A DNA stretch of 64,000 bases. Source: Mercenaria mercenaria. Its lineage: Eukaryota > Mollusca > Bivalvia > Venerida > Veneridae. Numbering within the stretch: position 1 is the stretch's first letter; each line of letters starts with the position of its first letter. Of this stretch, positions 12,781-26,300 are shown one piece after another. Location: the NCBI RefSeq assembly GCF_021730395.1, contig NC_069367.1:20520501-20584500 (forward strand), written 5' to 3'. The translations under genes and the position numbers were made by a program. A model generated the notes under the pieces. That model was not told the origin of the DNA. It ran no database searches and was given only the letters and a program-made list of their open reading frames with translations.

Positions 12781-14100
12781 AACAAGGCAGTCTGAAAGAC
12801 AGCTAATCCCCTGCCACTGTTATGGATAGTGAAAGGGTTTATGGTATTGGTTGGAACCATTAAACATTCCAGTTGTGACCTTGACCTTAAGCTGACATGG
12901 GTGAATTTTGAATTCTGCACATTGTCTTGATAAGGGGAATATTACAGTCAAGTCATATTAAAATCCTTCAAGGGGTTTAGGAGATACAGATCAGACATAA
13001 AACGGAAGGCTCAAACCTTTGACCTTAAGCTGTGACATTGATCTTGAGCCAACACAGCTGACTCATGGGTTCTGTACATCGTCTTGATGAGGTGATCAAT
13101 TGACCCAAGTTTCATGAAAATCCTCCAAAGGGGTTAAGGAGATACAGAGCTGACACAAAATGGAAGGCTCAAACATTTCACCTGGAGTTGCAACCTTGAC
13201 CTTAAGCCGATATGGCTGACTCATGAGTACTGCACATCATCTTGACGAGATAATCATTTGACCCAAGTTTCTTGAAATTCCTTCAAGGGGTTTACGAGAT
13301 ACATAGCAGACACAAAATGGAAGGTTCAAACCTTTGACCCAGAGTTGTGACCTTGACCTTGAGCCGACATGGCTGACTCAAGAGTTCTGCACATTGTCTT
13401 GATGAGGTGGTCATTTGACCAAAGTTTCATGAAAATCTTTCAAGGGGTTTAGAAGATACAGAGCGGACACAAAATGGAAGGCTTAAACCTTTGATCTTGA
13501 CTTGTGACCTTGACCTTAAAGCAACATGGCTTACTCATAAGTTCTGCACATCATCTTGTTTCATGAAAATCCTTCAAGGGCTTTAGGAGAATACAGCAGG
13601 CACAAAATTGAAGGTTCAAACCTTTGACCTCGTGTTGTGACCTTGACCTTGAGCCGACATGGCTGACTCATGAGTTCTTTATATCATCTTGATGAGGTAA
13701 TCATTTGACCTAAGTTTCATGATTATCCTTCAAGGGGTTTAGGAGATATGAGCAGACAAGAAAAGGAGGGCTCAAACCTTTGACCTTGAGTTGTGACCTT
13801 GACCTTGAGCCAACAAGGCTGACTCATGGGTTCTGCACATCGTCTTGATAAGGTGATCATTTGACCCAAGTTTCATGATTATCCTTCAAGGGGTTCAGGT
13901 GATACAGAGCAGACAGGAAATGGAAGGCTCAAACCTTTGACCTAGAGTTGTGACCTTGACCTTGAGCCGACATGGCAGACTCTTGATCCTTCAATCCTTC
14001 AAGTGGTTTCGGAGATACAGAGCGGACATGAAATGTTACGGACGGACGGAAGGACGGAGACCATACTTATAACCCCCCACCACTCATGGCGAGGGACTAA
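12781..14100 (+). mobile_element. Nested Helentron-like element with eight units of about 158 bp
   Basis: It begins AACAAGGCAGTCTGAAAGAC (hairpin) then AGCTAATCCCCTGCCA. It ends TCATGGCGAGGGACTAA, whose TGGCGAGGGA is the near inverse of TCCCCTGCCA. The core has about eight units marked by GAGCCGACATGGCTGACTC and TCCTTCAAGGGGTTTAGGAG. A GGACGGACGGAAGGACGG microsatellite precedes the end. The host repeat continues on both sides. Confidence 0.7.
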
Positions 14101-14610
14101 CAAAGTTTTCCTTTGATTTGACCTAGTTTTTGACCCCACGTGACCCAGATAAAAACTCATTTGAGATTTCATGGAGACAAACATTCTAAGTTTCATGCAA
14201 ATCAAGGTTTTTCTTTGATTTGACCAGGTGAAGTAGAGGTCATCAAGGCAAACATTCTGACCAACTCTCGTGAGTTTCAAACTTAAAACTGTGTACTCTT
14301 ACTCTAGTGTTAACAAGATATCCTTTGATCTGGCTTACTGACCTAGTTTTTGACCCACATGACCCAGTTTCGAACTTGACCTAAATATCATAAAGATTAA
14401 CATTCTAACCAAATTTCATGAAGACAGGGTCATAAATGTGGCCTCTAGCATGTTAACAAGCTTTTCCTTTGATTTGACTAGGTGACCTAGTTTTTGACCC
14501 CACATGACCCAAATTCGACCAAGATTCAAATTTGACGTAGAGGTCATCAAGACAAACATTCTGACCAACTCTCACGAGTTTCAAACTTAAACTGTGGACT
14601 CTAGTGTTGA

Positions 14611-16051
14611 AGGGACTGGCCTCCAGATCGTGCGACAACAAAATTTCTATTTTCAGATATCTGGAAATATATTTCTTAAGAAGGCTTTAGAACTTATTAC
14701 TGACAAACTATGTTGCGGAAACACAATAATTCATGAAAATTTGCTGTTTTTACTACTTTTTACGATGAAAATCAAAAAGCGTTTGTAACGCTTTACTCCA
14801 GGTAAACTGTCACGATTATAAATATCTATATTTTGATGTCATGATTGACTAATTCCGCTATAGCGCTATTGGTTAATTAAGGAAAATGTCTTTATTGCAG
14901 CGGCGGTCCAGGGTTTGATTCCCGACGCGGTCATCTTTTTTTCTTGATTTGGAATTTTAAAAGTATTTTAGAAACAAACAAGAGCACCGCCTTGCGGGTG
15001 CTGACGCTCATCTGATTTTTTTTTGTATAATAGAAATATTGTCCTACCCATGATTTTCTAAGTCTAAAAAGGGCCATCATTCTTGCAAAAAGCAGGATAG
15101 AGTTATGTTTCTTGATGTACAGTGTCCACTTATGATTGTGAAAAACTGTTGCAAGTTTTAAAGCAATAGCTTTGATAGTTTATGAGAAAAGTTGCCTTAA
15201 ACATAATACTCAACCAAGAAAATGATTTTCTAAGTCCAAAAGGTGCAATAATTATTGCAAAAAGCAGGATGGAGTTATGTTGCTTGCTGTACAGGGTCAG
15301 CTTATGATGGTGAACAAGTGTTGCAAGTTTCAAAGCAATAGCTTGATAGTTTAAGAGAAAAGTTGACCTAAACATAAAACTTAACCAAGAAATCTGATAT
15401 TTTCTAAGTCCAAAAGGGGCCATAAATCTTGCAAAAAGCAGGATGGAGTTATGTTTCTTGCTGTACAGGGTCAGCTTATGATGGTGAACAAGTGTTGCAA
15501 GTTTCAAAGCATAGCTTTGATAGTTTGGATAAAAGCTGACCTAAACATAAAACTTAACCAAAAACTGAATTTTCTAAGTCCAAAAGGGCAATAATTCTTG
15601 CCAAAAAGCAAGATGGAGTTATGTTTCTTGATGTACAGGGTGCTTATGATGGTGAAACAAGTATTCCAAGTTTCAAAGCAAAAGCTTTGATAGTTTAGGA
15701 GAAAAGTTGACCTAAACATAAAACTTAACCAAAAATCTGATTTTTTTAAGTACAAAAGGGGCCATAAATCTTGCAAAAAGCAAGATGGAGTATGTTTCTG
15801 CTATACAGGGTCAGCTTAGATGGTGAACAAGTCTTCCAAGTTTCAAAGCAATAGCTTTGATAGTTTAGGAGAAAAGCTGACCTAAACATAAAACTTAACC
15901 AGGCAACGCCGACGCAGACGCCGACGCCGACAACCGCTCAAGTGATGACAATAACTCATCATTTTTTTTCAAAAAATCAGATGAGCTAAAAATGACCAAA
16001 CTTCAATTTGAAAGAAAGATTATTTTTAGCCAAATCTGGCGGTCAGTGCCT
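14611..16051. mobile_element. TTAA-target DNA element (piggyBac-like ends), non-autonomous
   Basis: The ends AGGGACTGGCCTCCAGAT and, inverted, AGGCACTGACCGCCAGAT form an imperfect 18 bp terminal repeat. TTGA (14607-14610, mutated TTAA) and TTAA (16052-16055) flank it, and the host sequence GTGTTAACAAG is restored when it is removed. A polymerase III B-box-like GGTTTGATTCCC lies at about 14911-14922. No transposase frame. A second element (14977-15989) is nested inside. Confidence 0.6.
14977..15989 (+). mobile_element. Helentron-like family B, copy 1, five core units
   Basis: It starts AACAAGAGCACCGCCTTGCG (hairpin AGCACC/GGTGCT), then GCTCATCTGA; the end is the inverse TCAGATGAGCTAA at 15989 after a CATC-poly(T)-poly(A)-GATG hairpin. 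Five units of about 172 bp carry TTTTCTAAGTCCAAAAGG and CTTGCAAAAAGCAGGATGG. A GACGCCGAC microsatellite lies at 15905-15931. Confidence 0.8.
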
Positions 16052-16285
16052 TTAACAAGATTTTCCTTTGATCTGGCCTACTGACCTAGTTTTTGACCCC
16101 ACATAACCCAGTTTCAAACTTGACCTAGAGATCATCAAGACAAACATTCTGACCAAGTTCATAAAGATTGGGTCAAAACTGTGGCCTCTAGTGTTAACAA
16201 GGCTAATGTTGACGGACGATGCAGGATGGATGACACACGACGAGGGTCACAATAGCTCACCTTGGGTATAGTTAATGTGAGGTAT

Positions 16286-17670
16286 GGCCATTGTGTGTTG
16301 ATGAGTAACAACTATTTTAAGTTTGAAGCAAATCCACTGTGTAACAAGCAAATTCAGTGAATAGGTTAGGGTTACCAAATAGGACAAGGCTGAACACTTA
16401 AAATGCTGAAATGATTTTCAAAATGAATTATATCATATATATGCTCCAATGTGTCAACAATACAGTTGACAAGACGATGAACAAAATATGATCAAAATAC
16501 CTCATTCTTAAGAGCTAAAAACAACATAAAACCATCACAAGCTTTCAGTATAGTTTATTGGCAAAATGTACAAATTAGGCCCTTTAACAATAAGGTTATA
16601 ATTGTATATAGCAAAATAAATCTGTTAAAGTGTGATTAGAAATGAAATATATAATGTCTTAATGCTGACCAATTAGAACAACCTTGGGAAGTTATATTAT
16701 TTCAAGGGTATCTTAAAGATTTACTTCCGAGTTTTAAATATACTTTATCTTACTATAATAGTCAGTGTACAAGAAATACGGTTTCTACGAAAATTTATTA
16801 ACACTGTCAAGGCTAATCTTCAAAGGTGATATCTGTGGAAGCAAAAATTGGCAAAGTACAATTGTACAGAAAAGACCTTGTTCAGGAAGGATTTGTGCTT
16901 AAAAACAAATATATGCAAAAGCCTTTAAAGTGAAGTACATGATATATATTTGTCCCAAACCATCTTTAAACTATTTGCTTTCTGTTAATATTCTTTAAAC
17001 CTTAATTCTTAAAATGTGTATCATTAATACGGAAGCCACACGTGTTTGATCATATAAGTGCTCCTAAGGTGATGCAGCTAGTTATGTATGTACTGCTATA
17101 CTTCTAAGACTGATAGTAATGACTGGCAGGTATAACTAATGAACATTAGTTGTCATATTCATGATAACAGACAACCGGCTAACTAGTACCCTGAGCTGAA
17201 ATGCAACATTTCTGTAATTTTTCTAGGTTGCCACTGCTAACAATCATTTCTATATGTTTATCTCAAACTCCTTTCTTACTGGTACACAATATGTTGCCCT
17301 GCGGAGAGAGCTTCAAGGAGCAATCTTAAAAGAAATAGTTACTAAATGTACTTGTTAAATAGAGATTTATTTCTGGATGAATACATTACTTCATATTTAC
17401 TATAAACTATTGATATTATCTGGCACTTTTAAAGGTCTGTTCTGTGGAAACTAAATTAAAGCATATCACAATATATAATACTTGTGCAAAAATGTAGTTT
17501 AAGAGAGCAGGACATCTACTTAAAATCTTTGATTAGAAAAAGATTACATACTGTACAAAGGATAACCTTCAATTTTACCACACTGGCCACGTGTCAGTAC
17601 TGTATATGAATGAATGAATCTTTCATTTTGCTATTTGTAAATGAATGCTGCACAGTTGTCTTTAGTTTAA
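16286..17670. other. Non-coding AT-rich stretch
   Basis: No coding signal, RNA gene or clear repeat was found. Confidence 0.5.
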
Positions 17671-18086
17671 AACAAGAGCACCGCTTATGGATGCCATAGC
17701 TCATCTGCAACTGCTGGACAATGTAAGAGTTATAGTTCAGAAGAACAAAAGGGGCCATAATTCTGACAAAATGCAGGTCAGAGTTATGATTCTTGACCTA
17801 CATTGTCTCCTAATGATGATAAACAAGTGTGCAAAGTTTCAACTCTTATAGTTTTTGAAAAAAGGTGACCTACACAAAAATTTTAACCAATAAACTCAAA
17901 TTTTCTCAGTATAAAAAGGGCAATTCTGACAAAATGCATATCAGAGTTATGGGTCATACATAGTCCCCTAATGATGATAAACAAGTGTGCAAAGTTTCAA
18001 AGCTGTAGCTCTTATAGTTTTTGAGAAAAGGCGACCAAGTGACGACAATACCTCGTAGATTTTTTTTAAATAATCAGATGAGCTAA
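17671..18086 (+). mobile_element. Short Helentron-like element related to family B
   Basis: AACAAGAGCACC and AGCTCATCTG open it; AATCAGATGAGCTAA closes it. Two core units carry AAAAGGGGCCATAATTCTGA and GTGCAAAGTTTCAA. Shorter than the four family B copies. Confidence 0.7.
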
Positions 18087-18921
18087 AAATGTAAATAATG
18101 AACTGGAAGCTAGAATTCACTACAGTGTTCATGCTGCATCTACAAAAGATGAATAAGTACATATCCTGCCTCCTTAAACCATACACACTTACTGTGACTA
18201 CATAGAACACCTAATTATACAAAATTACACATTACAAATCATGCACATTGTTGGTTGCTTCACGAAGCCAGGCTCAATTATTTCTTGCTGTTTGTCTCTG
18301 CAAACCTCTGGCATACTACTGGTAATAAACCAGAGATATTCTAAATTCCATCATGCTTTATTTCTTTTCGTAAGCATTTTCAGAGTAAAAGCTGTGAAAT
18401 AAAAATTTGCCTTTGGTGTTTAAAGTTGGAATGAGAATTACAATAAACTTATCACTTCATAGCAATCCAACATTACTGATACATTAACCAGACAGAAGTT
18501 CTGCTGAAAGAAAAACAAGCAGCATGAACAAGCTTCACATTTTATAGTATCACAAGTGCATCAATAATGTAAAAACTTTTCCCCCCGAATCATTTATAAT
18601 TTAAAATCCAGATACAGACTTCACTGATGGAAGATCTACCACTAAAATGACTATAAAGTTATATTAGAATAAGTGGACTACATGCTCAACCTATTTTGTC
18701 TATAATTTGTTAACCTATCTAAACCTAGTAACAAAATGTAAAGCACCAGTGTACGAAAGAGAATCTCAAACATGACCTCAACCATCAAGAACAAAATGTT
18801 TCAAAAATGGTCTAACCACTGTAGTATGGTCATCACTGAACAAATTTTGCACTTATAAGAAATACACTTGCAGTTCTATAGTTTACAGATATATATTTCA
18901 CCAAACTGGTTGATTAATAAT
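18087..18921. other. Non-coding stretch
   Basis: AT-rich, no coding signal or repeat seen. Confidence 0.5.
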
Positions 18922-19656
18922 AACAAGAACAGCCAGTGCTCGACTATTCGAATCGTTGTCCCAGAAGCAGGAATATTACCCTAAATGTTAAAATATCTAT
19001 AAAGTTTCAATCCAGTATCTGCATTAGTTTTGTTGACAGTAACTTGCACACAAAACTTTAACCAGAATTTTTTAAGGCTAAAAGTGGGCATAATTTGCCC
19101 AAAATACATGTCAGAGTTATGGAACTTGACCCAGAGAGGTTGGTAATTGACCTAGAAAAAGAAAAAATAAGTTTCAATTCTATATGCCTTTAAGTAATAG
19201 TTATATGTACATGCACGCAAAACTTAAACCAGGATTTTCTAAGTCCAAAAGGGGCCATAATTTCGCCAAAATGCATGTCAGAGTTATGAGACTTGATGCT
19301 ACCAACTAGTTTCAAAACCCCGAAGACACATGTGAAGTTTCAATTCAATATCTGCATTAGTTTCAGAGATAGTAACTTGCATGTAAAACTTTAACCAGGA
19401 TTATCTGCATTAGTTTCAGAGATAGTAACTTGCATGTAAAACTTTAATCAGGCTTTTCTAAGTCCAAAAGGGGGCAAAATTTGGCCAAAATACATGTCAA
19501 GAGTTATGGGACTTGACCCAGTGAAGTTGGTAATTGGCCTAGAAAAAAGGTATATGCCTTTAAATGATAGCCATATGTACTTGCATGCAAAACTTTAACC
19601 AAGGTGTGACGCCAATGCCAACATGAGTAAAATAGCTAGACTATCAGTCTAGCTAA
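18922..19656 (+). mobile_element. Helentron-like family C-type element
   Basis: It starts AACAAGAACAGCCAGTGCTC then GACTATTCGAATCG and ends CTAGACTATCAGTCTAGCTAA, a hairpin flush with CTAA. Core units carry GTCCAAAAGGGGCCATAATT and ATGCATGTCAGAGTTATG. Confidence 0.65.
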
Positions 19657-22017
19657 AAATGAATTGTTTTGTTTTTTTTTAAATTACAGATCTAAGTTAG
19701 TAAACAAACCATGAAATGAAATGTCAAACATTTTTATAGAACTCATTGTATTGTGTCAAGCTACATTTCATATCCTCTCTTCTTGAATCAAACAACATTT
19801 TTTCCACCAAGAAATATCAGATCTATCTTAAAAAGTCCATTTTCTGTCCAATCTTACTGAATGAACACTCTTTGTACTAAAGTGTTACACTGAGCATTAA
19901 GTTAAGCATTTCAAGTAAATGAACACATCTTGTAACAAATCATTAAACTAGGAATAGTTTTAAAATCAGTCAAGGAAAAAATATTAACTTCTGTGCTTTG
20001 ATACAACAACTGTGCCACAAAAAATAAACAATAAAACTCTTCCAAAAATCTTTTTAAAAAATGACATATCTGTTGACAAGGCGACAACGTGATATGTAAT
20101 TGTAAAAACATGATTTTAAACAATAAATAAATAAAGTAAATCAAACCAAACTAAAAATGATATGATAGTTACAGAGACTCATAAATAACACCTCAAAATA
20201 TTTGGTATTTTGAAAACAAAAGATCAAAAAACAAAATGAAAGTAAAACAATGAGATTTTCAAGCTGAAAAATCACACCTGTCACAATCTAAATGAATATA
20301 GCTGAACACAGTATTCAGTTAAGAACTTAAATTCTACAGGATGGAAATTTCATGAATTACAACAGTCACTGGGTATCCTGAATTTTTAAATACAGGTTTC
20401 ATTCTGTGCTGATTTTCTTTGTAACATAAATTCTGCTGTATGGAAACTGACACAGTATCACATGACACTGATCAATGATATTTCTTACAACTCAAGTGAC
20501 TTGGTCGGTTTAAACCAACGTAGGCAGTGTATGACATTTAAGAAACTAAAATCTCAAAAAAAAAGCAGAAAAAACCCACATAACATTCCTAAAATACTTT
20601 AAAACTGAACGATGTTGGAGGCCAAACGGAATACTGGTGTATCCCACTGACCTTCAACAACAGCAATAACAAACAACGTTTTCTGTAAATGGAAATTTAG
20701 CTAACAACCAAATTAACAACAATAATCTAACCAAAATAAGAAAAGTCACAAACATAAGAATGAAACAAGACTTCCTGTATCAAACAAGACATAGGTCAGT
20801 TACCTACACTGTGTCTGACTAACTGTTAATCAAAATGTAATTAATTAGATTACAACTCATTTCAATATGTGTAAAAATCGCACAAATAAAAACACAAAAA
20901 GCAGAATGTAGAATATAAATATGTACAAAAATAACATCACTTTATACAACACAAAGGAATGAACACATGGTTATAATCATCCCTGGTTACACATATGCTG
21001 TAAGCAAATATCAAAACAAAACTAGGTAGAAAAAATGTGCTGTAACAATTATTTACATAGTGGTGTGAGCTCTGTGTTAAATTTCTTTTTGAATAGTTAA
21101 ATAGTTAAGTCCATCATGGATATATATCAAAATATCTATGGCAAACAAATCATGCCTACTTAAAACAATTTCACATTTCCTGAATACCATAATGGTCTTA
21201 GATTATAAATAAAGTTATCTCCCTTTACATGTACTGCCAACAAGGGAGCTTACACTTTTAACCTTAAAATTCTACATTTATATGCAAACTGACCAGTATG
21301 TGTAGGATATGAAGTGACAATATGTCGAAATTTATGACACTAAAACAGATCACTGTAATTGTTTTCCAATGAGCTATCAAAGCTGATGCAACTATGTTTA
21401 TGTTACCAAAAACACTGGCAATAGGTATCAAAATACATGTAATATAATAATTGAGTGACTTACGGTCCATACTATTATGTCATATAAGTATTATGAGACT
21501 TAAATGGTGACAAGATATTATGTGAATTTTGCGTAACGGTATTCTTTTATGAGGCTTGAAATAAAGGAATGACGGAACTGTCCTTTTACAAGATCTCTTT
21601 ATGCATGTATTACAATGTAGTAAGAAAGAAAAGAATTGTGACATTATCAAAAAGCATTTTCAGAGAAAGCGTGCATTTATGTAATCAGATTTTGGCTACA
21701 ACACTATGAAAATTATTTAATAAGAAGTCTGAAGCTCAAACAAGACAAAAATGGTACAACACTAACATCAGCAATGTTTGTTAAAAATGTCTTAGCATGG
21801 ATTTTATGAATCTTCTTTTTGTAATATTATAACAAAAAGTAGAAATTTTACCTTAAAGTGGATTCAAATCTAAATTTTCAATCAAGCTCTAAACTTTTTC
21901 CTCAAACTCAATCTTAGAAAACATGTGAAGTAAAATTAGAAAATTAAACAGAAGATAGAAGTGTTTTACAAACCAGTTAAAATTTCTTACTGTTTGAAAG
22001 CTTTCAAAACACATTAA
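19657..22017. other. Non-coding stretch of 2.4 kb
   Basis: AT-rich with many short stops in all frames. I found no gene, RNA or element. Short frames at 19911-20144 and 21264-21470 have no family resemblance. Confidence 0.5.
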
Positions 22018-23048
22018 AACAAGAGCACCGCCTTGCGGGTGCTGACGCTCATCTGATTTTTTTTGTGTAATAGAAATATTGTCCTACCCATGATTTTCTA
22101 AGTCTAAAAAGGGCCATCATTCTTGCAAAAAGCAGGATAGAGTTAGTTTCTTGATGTACAGTGTCCACTTATGATGGTGAAAAACTGTTGCAAGTTTTTA
22201 AAGCAATAGCTTTGATTAGTTTATGAGAAAAGTTGACTTAAAACATAATACTCAACCAAGAAAATGATTTTCTAAGTCCAAAAGGGGCAATAATTATTGC
22301 AAAAATCAGGATGGAGTTACGCTGCTTGCTGTACAGGGTCAGCTTATGATGGTGAACAAGTGTTGCAAGTTTCAAAGCAATAGCTTTGATAGTTTATGAA
22401 AAAAAGTTGACCTAAACATAAAACTTAACCAAGAAATCTGATATTTTCTAAGTCCAAAAGGGGCCATAAATCTTGCAAAAAGCAGGATGGAGTTATGTTT
22501 CTTGCTGTACAGGGTCAACTTATGATGGTGAACAAGTGTTGCAAGTTTTAAAGCAATACCTTTGATAGTTTAGGATAAAAGCTGACCTAAACATAAAACT
22601 TAACCAAGAAAACTGATTTTCTAAGTCCAAAAGGGGCAATAAATCTTGCAAAAAGCAAGATGGAGTTATGTTTCTTGCTGTACAGGGTCAGCTTATGATG
22701 GTGAACAAGTATTCCAAGTTTCAAAGCAATAGCTTTGACAGTTTGGGAGAAAAGTTGACCTAAACATAAAACTTAACCAAGAAATCTGATATTTTCTAAG
22801 TACAAAAGGGGCCATAAATCTTGCAAAAAGCAAGATGGAGTTATGTTTCTTGCTATACAGGGTCAGCTTATGATGGTGAACAAGTATTCCAAGTTTCAAA
22901 GCAATAGCTTTGATAGTTTAGGAGAAAAGCTGACCTAAACATAAAACTTAACCAGGCAACGCCGACGCAGACGCCGACGCCGACGCCAACAACCGCTCAA
23001 GTGATGACAATAACTCATCATTTTTTTTCAAAAAATCAGATGAGCTAA
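22018..23048 (+). mobile_element. Helentron-like family B, copy 2
   Basis: Same ends as copy 1 (AACAAGAGCACCGCC to TCAGATGAGCTAA) and again five units, of about 175 bp. The GACGCC microsatellite (22961-22986) is one unit longer than in copy 1. It sits about 125 bases beyond the gene A stop codon and may be transcribed in its 3' UTR. Confidence 0.82.
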
Positions 23049-23174
23049 AAAATTGGTTAAACTTGTGACTAAAAAGTTTCCGTATACTCTCTTTTTTCTT
23101 CTTCAAAATTTGACAATATAACATCTGATTGGCTAATTAAGAGGTCATATGACCAGATCTAAGATTCTGATAGG

Positions 23175-23334
23175 CTACCAATCTTCCGACTTCATCATCA
23201 TTCTGTTACTTTTCCTAGTTGGTGTAGCATTCACAGTATCACCATGCATAATGGCCGACATTTCAGAAGATTGGTTCTTGTTGTAGTTTTGCCTTGCCTC
23301 TGGTCGAGTGCGTAATGGGCTGGTCTGTGGTCGT
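23175..23334 (-). CDS. Gene A terminal coding exon 3
   Basis: This exon follows a pyrimidine-rich acceptor (GCTTTTCAG) and completes the split proline codon. It encodes RPQTSPLRTRPEARQNYNKN, an SSEMSAIMHGD stretch matching the family's GxM-xx-IMHG centre, then a basic tail ending KSEDW and TAG. It is absent from single-exon translations because no ATG opens it. I saw no convincing AATAAA in the 130 bases that follow; a Helentron-like element begins about 125 bases downstream and may lie in the 3' UTR. Confidence 0.78.
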
Positions 23335-26300
23335 CTGAAAAGCAATTTTTTATTATGTTTTTCAGTGAATTATCAAAATATTAATATGAAATATGTTTTG
23401 TATTTTCGTAAGATTGTAAGATTAAAATATCTTTCACTCATGAACGTGAACACCATATCTTAAATTTTCACTAGTGGTCATGCCACTCATGAAAATATTG
23501 CATCTGGTGTTCACCCATGAAAGATATTTCAATCTTATACTGAAACAAATATCCTATATGTTTTTATTGAATAATAACTGAATATTTTTGTTCAAATTTC
23601 AAATGAATGTTCAGGTAATCATGAAAAGGAAAGATGTTTGATGCCCTGCAGGACATTATTTCCAGTGTTGGTATCTACTGGGAACCACCAAACTGTGATT
23701 TCCCAAGAGAAAAACTTCACCAAAGAAAGGGTCAAAGAATCCAGAGCCCTTGGCCAAAACTGTGACTTCAAGCATGTTAACAGTCAAACTGTTGACAATA
23801 ATGAACATCACGGTGATCACAACAGCTCACCTTGAGCACTTTGTGCTCAGCTGACCTAAAAATTGTTGGTGCAATTTTGAAGTATTTCTTTGGAAGTGGT
23901 ATGTAAACTTTTTGTTAGTAAACTGTATATTTGTATTGAATATATTTCATTTATATAAAATAATGTTGAGATATCTTACGGAGTAACAGATTCTTGCATT
24001 TGTGGTCCAAGTTTGGGTTCTCTCACAGTTGGTGGGTTCACCTCTCCCCTCATTAAGTTACCGACAAATTCTGACTGCTGTTTGTCTGCTATAGCCTCGG
24101 CTTCTGGCCTTGTTCTGACAGCTGGAGGGTCTTCATCCCATCTGTAACAGGACCATATCAGAACCATATCAGAAACTGATATTAACAAGAGCTGTCCGTT
24201 AGACAGTGCGCTCCACTATTCGGGGTTTGATAGTAAAATGAATATATGTCTCAATAAGAGACCTCTACTTTAAAAGGACGATACACTAAGGGGCATAATT
24301 CCATCAAATACACAAATTTGAGTTATTAGGATTGTTACAACACATGCAGATGATGATGATAAAGATATATTTTGAGTTTCAAGTCATGATCTTATATAGT
24401 ACCAAAGTTATGTCCAGAAAACGAAGTTTGTAAAAAATTTAAGTATAAAAGGGGCATAATTCGGTCAAAAATACAAACCAGAGTTATGGGGATTGTTACC
24501 ATACATGCAGATGATGATGATAAAGATACATTTTAAGTTTCAAGTCTTTATCTTATACTGCATTAAAGTAGTATCCAGAAAGCGAAGACTGCAAAAAAGT
24601 TTAAGTATAAAAGGGGCATAATTCTGTCAAAAACACAATTAGAGTTATGGGTTATGTAGCCACACATGCAGACGATTATAAACAAATACTTTTAATTTCA
24701 AGTCATTATCTTTTAAAGTACCAAAGATATGTCTATAAACGAAGCTTTCGAAAAAATTTAACATGAAAATAATTCAAAGTATAACTCCTTGGTGACCTTG
24801 ACCTTGGGTATAATGGGCCCAGCCCCTACACATACTTTGTATATATGCTGGATAATGTTTATGTGAACTTACAGTATGATATAAGCAAAAGTAACAAAGA
24901 TATGACAGAAAAACAAAGGCTGCCGAAAAACTTTAACCTTAAAAATAACCTAAGTATAAGACCTTGGTGACCTTGACCTTGGGTATAATGGGCTTAGTCC
25001 CTATACATACTTTGTTTGTATGCTGGACAATGTTTATGTTAAGGTACAGTAAGATATAAGCAATAGTAACAAAGATATGACTGAAAAACAAAGGTTGCCG
25101 AAAAACTTTAACCTTAAAAATAACCTAAGTATAACAGCTTGGTGACCTTGACCTTGGGTATAATGGGCTCAGCCCCTATACATATTTTGTTTGTATACTG
25201 GACAATGTTTATGTGAAATTACAGTAAGATATAAGCAATAGTAACAAAGATATGACAGAAATACAAAGGTTGTCAAAAAACTTTAACCTTCAAAATAACC
25301 TAAGTATAACAGCTTGGTGACCTTGACTTTGGGTATAATGGGATCAGTCCATAAACATACATTATTTGTATACTGGATAATGTTTATGTGAAGTTACAGT
25401 AAGATATAAGCAATAGTAACAAAGATATGACAGAAAAACAAAGGTTGCCGAAAAACTTTAACCAAGAAGGGTCACGCCGACGCCGGGGCAAGTAGTATCG
25501 CCCGCCTATTCTCCAAATAGTGGAGCTAAAAATGAAAAAGCTTTTACCCTTAATTCCACTGGGATTAATTAATCTTTAGGTTAATAGAATAAAAGTTGTA
25601 TATAACCTGTCTGTTAACTTTATAATATTCTGATTGAAACTTTTGATAGCAAAGAAAGATTCTCCACTCCAACTACCCACTCAATGAGTCAAGATGAAGA
25701 ATAGCATGATGCTTGGGCACAATTTTAGGGTCAGCTGGGTAATCCTGTAAATGCAGGGTTTTTGGTATAACTAAACTGGCAAACAATACCAGATACCAGA
25801 CGACTGATCTCCAAGACAAAGACGTCACAAAGGAAAACTTGTTTGAACTAAGCAAACTACCCCTGCATCGCTAACTTTAAGCTTATCTCCTAAAAAGATT
25901 GGCCAGAACCCATTTTTAGAACAAGAGCACCGCCTTGGGGTGCTGACGCTCATCTGATTTTTTTTGTATAATAGAAATATTGTCCTACCCATGATTTTCT
26001 AAGTCTAAAAAGGGCCATCACTCTTGCAAAAAGCAGGATAGAGTTATGTTTCTTGATGTACAGTGTCAACTTATGATGGTGAAAAACTGTTGCAAGTTTT
26101 AAAGCAATAGCTTTGATAGTTTATGAGAAAAGTTGACTTAAACATAATATTCAACCAAGAAAATGATTTTTCTAAGTCCAAAAGGGGCAATAATTATTGC
26201 AAAAAGCAGGATGAAGTTATGTTGCTTGCTGTACAGGGTCAGCTTATGATGGTGAACAAGAGTTGCAAGTTTTAAAGCAATAGCTTTGATAGTTTAAGAG

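Larger units (their letters stand above)
12497..16285 (+). mobile_element. Helentron-like host element interrupted by two insertions
   Basis: It starts AACAAGAG, AGCCAAGATGGC (hairpin), CCGCTCACCTGAG. Its core (GACCTAGTTTTTGACCCCAC, AACATTCTGACCAA) is split by inserts at 12781-14100 and 14611-16051 and resumes after each. The decayed end is GGTCACAATAGCTCACCTTG near 16250-16285. Removing the inserts leaves an element of roughly 1.0 kb. Confidence 0.7.

Noticed and set aside
8500-14050. CRISPR-like regular repeats
   Set aside because: Units are 140-180 bp, imperfect throughout and lack unique spacers; they are transposon cores in a eukaryotic genome.
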